Source: Acholeplasmatales bacterium
GTDB lineage: Bacteria > Bacillota_I > Bacilli_A > Acholeplasmatales > Anaeroplasmataceae
NCBI GenBank assembly: GCA_017454375.1
Contig: JAFTDB010000033.1
Location: 106,967 to 170,966 of the forward strand
Direction of reading: 5' to 3'
Length of the DNA: 64,000 nt
A program made the translations under genes and the position numbers. The notes under the pieces are model-generated. The model was given only the letters and a program-made list of their open reading frames with translations. It ran no database searches and was not told the DNA's origin. Position 1 is the stretch's first letter, and each line of letters starts with the position of its first letter. Positions 62,081 to 64,000 of this stretch are shown here, in pieces.

Positions 62081-62494
62081 ATGCCAAGAGTTAAAGGTGG
62101 ATACACAACTAGAAGAAGAAGAAAAGCTATTTTAAAAATGGCTAAGGGCTATGTAGGCTCAAAACATACAATTTATAGAACTGCTCATGAGCAAGTAATG
62201 CGTTCATTACAATATGCTTTCAGAGATAGAAAAGCTCGTAAAAGAGATTTCAGAAGATTATGGATTCAAAGAATCAACGCTGCATGTAAGCTTAACGGAA
62301 CTAACTATTCACAATTCATTTTCGGTTTAGCTCAACAAGATGTTGTAGTTAACAGAAAAATGTTAGCTGAATTAGCTGTAAATGATCCTGAAGCATTCAA
62401 GAAGCTTGTTGAAGTTTCTAACAAAGGCGTTAAGAACCCTAAAAAGGCATCTAAAGAAAACGTAGTTGTATTAAAGAAAGAAAAGAAAAACTAA
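62081..62494 (+). CDS. rplT: 50S ribosomal protein L20
   Basis: This 137-residue 23S rRNA-binding protein begins [33 protein letters not shown] (in part) and has [25 protein letters not shown], both L20 signatures. The C-terminal extension of about 20 residues ([18 protein letters not shown]) is longer than the usual 118-120 residues. L20 assembles early on 50S and represses its operon in Bacillus; the leader at 61160 fits this. AGGAGGAG precedes the ATG; a terminator follows directly. Confidence 0.97.
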   Translation: MPRVKGGYTTRRRRKAILKMAKGYVGSKHTIYRTAHEQVMRSLQYAFRDRKARKRDFRRLWIQRINAACKLNGTNYSQFIFGLAQQDVVVNRKMLAELAVNDPEAFKKLVEVSNKGVKNPKKASKENVVVLKKEKKN

Positions 62495-62518
62495 TTGCCA
62501 ATTTGGCAATTTTTTTCT
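62493..62518 (+). terminator. rplT terminator
   Basis: AATTGCCA-ATT-TGGCAATT, 8-bp stem, followed by TTTTTCTTT; the 5' arm overlaps the stop codon. Confidence 0.92.
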
Positions 62519-62582
62519 TTATATAGGTGTTTTTCTTGATATTATATCACTATAGTGATATACTAGCGTAAAAGGTGATTAT

Positions 62583-62894
62583 ATGTTATCAGATCGTGGT
62601 AGAAAAATAATGAAAATAATATTGTTTGTCTTAGCTATTTGTGTAGTCGCAATCGCAGTTGAGGCAGCAGTTGAACTTGTGTTTATGACAAATCATGAGC
62701 CAAGCTACTTTGTTAAGCATTTTAGCTTAGGAACAAGCTTAATCTTAATAGGTATTATGGCATTTTTAATGACTCAGGTTGCTAAACGTAGATATGAGGG
62801 TGGCAAGGGCGATGAGCTAATGCTTGTCGTATCTGTTTTATTAATCCTATGTGGTTTTATAGCCTATATGATCTCCTATTTCAATATATATTGA
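62583..62894 (+). CDS. Small three-helix membrane protein, unknown
   Basis: A 103-residue protein with three hydrophobic segments (about 10-32, 44-64 and 78-100) and short charged loops (RRYEGGKGDE between helices two and three). I do not recognise the family. AAGGTG lies upstream of the ATG, and it is bounded by the rplT terminator and the promoter of the RNA upstream of rsmD, whose -35 box overlaps its stop codon. Probably a small integral membrane protein; role unknown. Confidence 0.7.
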   Translation: MLSDRGRKIMKIILFVLAICVVAIAVEAAVELVFMTNHEPSYFVKHFSLGTSLILIGIMAFLMTQVAKRRYEGGKGDELMLVVSVLLILCGFIAYMISYFNIY

Positions 62895-62919
62895 AATAAA
62901 GAGTATTATGGGTTATAAT
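62891..62919 (+). promoter_or_regulatory. Promoter of the structured RNA upstream of rsmD
   Basis: TTGAAA (62891-62896), 17-nt spacer, TATAAT (62914-62919). The start at about 62926 falls on the first base of the closing stem of the RNA. Confidence 0.85.
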
Positions 62920-62925
62920 GAAATT

Positions 62926-63076
62926 ACTAGGAAGAAGGCCGTGGAGCTCAAACACATTTAAATGGGAATCGAGAGGTATCTTGTGCTGGAAACTCTGTAT
63001 TTGAGGACCCTAATAGGTATCTAAAAAGAGATTACCCGCCCGTAGGAAGAATTCGTTCTCTACGTTACTTCCTAGT
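62926..63076 (+). ncRNA. Structured RNA, probable ylbH leader
   Basis: The 151-nt element is closed by ACTAGGAAG/CTTCCTAGT (9 bp) and contains several hairpins: CTCAAA/TTTGAG enclosing a large central region, GGTA-TCT-AAAAA-AGA... ATTACC, and a UUCG-loop hairpin CGTAG...CTACG. It starts at its own promoter and is followed by an intrinsic terminator. Its size and position directly before rsmD match the Rfam ylbH leader of Bacillota, whose ligand is unknown; that match is by position, as I cannot search the model. It could instead be a free-standing small RNA. It is not RNase P, tmRNA, SRP or 6S RNA by inspection. Confidence 0.7.
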
Positions 63077-63085
63077 CCTATTTTT

Positions 63086-63114
63086 AAGTGGATGATGTCC
63101 ACTTTTTAACTTTT
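63086..63114 (+). terminator. Terminator between the structured RNA and rsmD
   Basis: AAGTGGA-TGATG-TCCACTT, 7 bp, followed by TTTAACTTTTTT. It would end the RNA as a 180-nt transcript or act as the switch of an attenuator. Confidence 0.85.
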
Positions 63115-63131
63115 TTAAACGAGGTTATTTT

Positions 63132-63671
63132 ATGAGAATTACAGCTGGTGTATACCGACATCGTGAGATTAAAATGACAAATTTAGATACCACAAGAGAG
63201 ACTCAAGATAAGGTCAGAATGGCTATTTTTAACATGCTTGGCCAATATTTTGAGGACGGTATGGCACTAGACCTATTCTCAGGCTCAGGCGCAATGGGAA
63301 TAGAAGCTATTAGCCGTGGTATAGCCCATGCTGATTTTAATGATTTAAATAAACAGGCTATCAATGTTACTAAATCAAATCTAGATAATCTTAAAATAAC
63401 AGATTATTCACTTTATAACCTTGATTATCAAGAATTTTATAAAAGATGCGATAAAAAATATGATCTTATATTTTTAGATCCACCTTATATGATGAATAAC
63501 ATAGAAGAAATATTAAAGCTAACTATGCCTCATCTTACACCAAAAGGAAAAATAATATTTGAAATGGGTAAGGAATCAAAATATGAAGTTTTATCTGATG
63601 AGCTTGAAATCTTAAAGGATAAAACATATGGCATTAAAAGAGTAGTAGTTTATAGGAGAAAAAATGATTAA
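63132..63671 (+). CDS. rsmD: 16S rRNA (guanine-966-N2)-methyltransferase RsmD
   Basis: This 179-residue SAM-dependent enzyme methylates G966 of 16S rRNA. It has MRITAGVYRHREI and RETQDKVRMAIFNML (family TRPT.DRVREAIFN), the SAM site DLFSGSGAMGIEAISRG (about 44-60) and the catalytic LDPPYM (DPPY) near 115. In Bacillota it is usually followed by coaD; here an unrelated gene overlaps its end by eight bases. ACGAGG precedes ATG 63132. Its upstream RNA and terminator suggest leader control. Confidence 0.94.
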   Translation: MRITAGVYRHREIKMTNLDTTRETQDKVRMAIFNMLGQYFEDGMALDLFSGSGAMGIEAISRGIAHADFNDLNKQAINVTKSNLDNLKITDYSLYNLDYQEFYKRCDKKYDLIFLDPPYMMNNIEEILKLTMPHLTPKGKIIFEMGKESKYEVLSDELEILKDKTYGIKRVVVYRRKND

Positions 63672-64000
63672 TGATTTTTATAAAAAAATTCTAACTAAAA
63701 TTAGAAGCTTTTTAAAAAAACAATATTGGAATAAATTTACTAACTACGATATCTTTCATTTTATGATTGATAATAAAAGATATGTAGCTTCTTTTATCAG
63801 CAATTTTTATGGTGATTCCTTTGGTATTCAAATCTATAACACAGCTGATGGAATGAACTATTTATCTGATATCTTCACTGAAGAGGATGAAGAAATCAAT
63901 TTAGTTAAGGAATTTGAATGTGATGCCTTATGCATCATATTATCAGAGGAGAATTCACTTTCAGCTGATGATAAGGTCTATCTAAAGGAAAGAGGCGTAA
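63664..64000 (+). CDS. Protein of unknown function, cut by the window end
   Basis: An open frame of 112 codons runs to the window edge from ATG 63664, overlapping the rsmD stop by eight bases with AGGAG upstream (TAGGAGAA). The visible part begins MINDFYKKILTKIRSF, then FHFMIDNKRYVASFISNFYGDSFGIQIYN, a short strand-turn-strand segment that resembles DUF7309-type proteins in pattern (protein-interaction or regulatory, function unknown). I would not assign it beyond that. The missing C-terminus prevents a better call. Confidence 0.6.
   Translation, partial: MINDFYKKILTKIRSFLKKQYWNKFTNYDIFHFMIDNKRYVASFISNFYGDSFGIQIYNTADGMNYLSDIFTEEDEEINLVKEFECDALCIILSEENSLSADDKVYLKERGV

Noticed and set aside
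62926..63076. RNase P RNA, tmRNA, SRP RNA or 6S RNA
   Set aside because: None of the conserved cores (for example GAGGAAAGUCC of RNase P, the tRNA-like ends of tmRNA, the GGAA/GCAG SRP loops) can be found, and the 6S internal bubble is not evident.
1..64000. CRISPR arrays, insertion sequences and rRNA genes
   Set aside because: No regularly spaced repeats, transposase genes or rRNA sequences were seen on either strand.
1..64000. UGA recoded as tryptophan, as in mycoplasmas
   Set aside because: Several well-conserved genes end at UGA (sigma factor, priA, an ABC exporter subunit) and their tryptophans are all UGG.

Overview
The window is AT-rich, densely coding DNA from a bacterium of the Bacillota (low-GC Firmicutes). 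Its gene families and order are Bacilli-like: glyS-dnaG-rpoD-trmK, rimP-nusA-ylxR-ylxQ-infB-rbfA, infC-rpmI-rplT behind an L20-type leader, YidD, DegV, HPF, CPBP protease and RNA attenuators. UGA acts as a stop (for example at the ends of priA and the sigma-factor gene), so the code is standard and not the Mycoplasma one. The short lengths, AT bias and LemA-type membrane cassette suggest an uncultured, probably host-associated, Erysipelotrichia/RF39-like member of the Bacilli; that placement is inference.

Layout. 1-4.1 kb (minus): a purine salvage operon, xpt - BMP lipoprotein - ABC ATPase - permease (cut by the window edge), behind a guanine riboswitch with an intrinsic terminator. 4.2-4.7 kb (plus): a SAM-I riboswitch driving an unrecognised 80-residue protein. 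4.8-9.1 kb: class II aldolase, then a minus-strand group with an ECF-type sigma factor, a membrane-tethered beta-propeller protein, YidD and a DJ-1/PfpI protein. 9.2-18.3 kb: glyS, dnaG, rpoD, trmK, tRNA-Thr(GGU), a tyrosine phosphatase, an esterase, NrnA and an unusual fusion of a two-helix extracytoplasmic domain to a FolT-type ECF S component. 18.35-24.5 kb: a second SAM-I riboswitch ahead of priA-fmt-(degenerate HD-GYP membrane protein)-TSCPD protein-metK, which puts SAM synthetase under control of its product.

24.5-37.3 kb: DegV, a zinc-ribbon protein, HPF, a membrane GGDEF protein, small membrane proteins, an aldo/keto reductase, TldD/TldE-like proteases, a LemA pair, a CPBP protease and a flavin reductase. 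37.3-50 kb: CarD-like regulator, QueH, metallophosphoesterase, RluA-type pseudouridine synthase, two heterodimeric ABC exporters with conserved asymmetric ATP sites, an LRR surface protein and an M18 aminopeptidase. 50-56.5 kb: HU, an ankyrin protein, the rimP-nusA-infB-rbfA translation operon and an Mrp/Nbp35 Fe-S carrier.

56.5-61.1 kb is the most accessory-looking part: a four-gene cassette (secreted protein with an aerolysin/ETX-like beta pattern, membrane-anchored protein, small ABC ATPase, six-helix permease), then a broken and an intact copy of a RhuM/ORF6N gene. The intact copy has a phospholipase-D-like tail. 61.1-64 kb: infC (AUU start)-rpmI-rplT, a small membrane protein, a roughly 150-nt structured RNA with its own promoter upstream of rsmD (position of the ylbH leader), rsmD, and a truncated gene at the edge.

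The best candidates for something undescribed are the 56.6-59.4 kb cassette, the SAM-regulated 80-residue protein, the two near-identical SAM riboswitches, the FolT fusion and the rsmD-upstream RNA.
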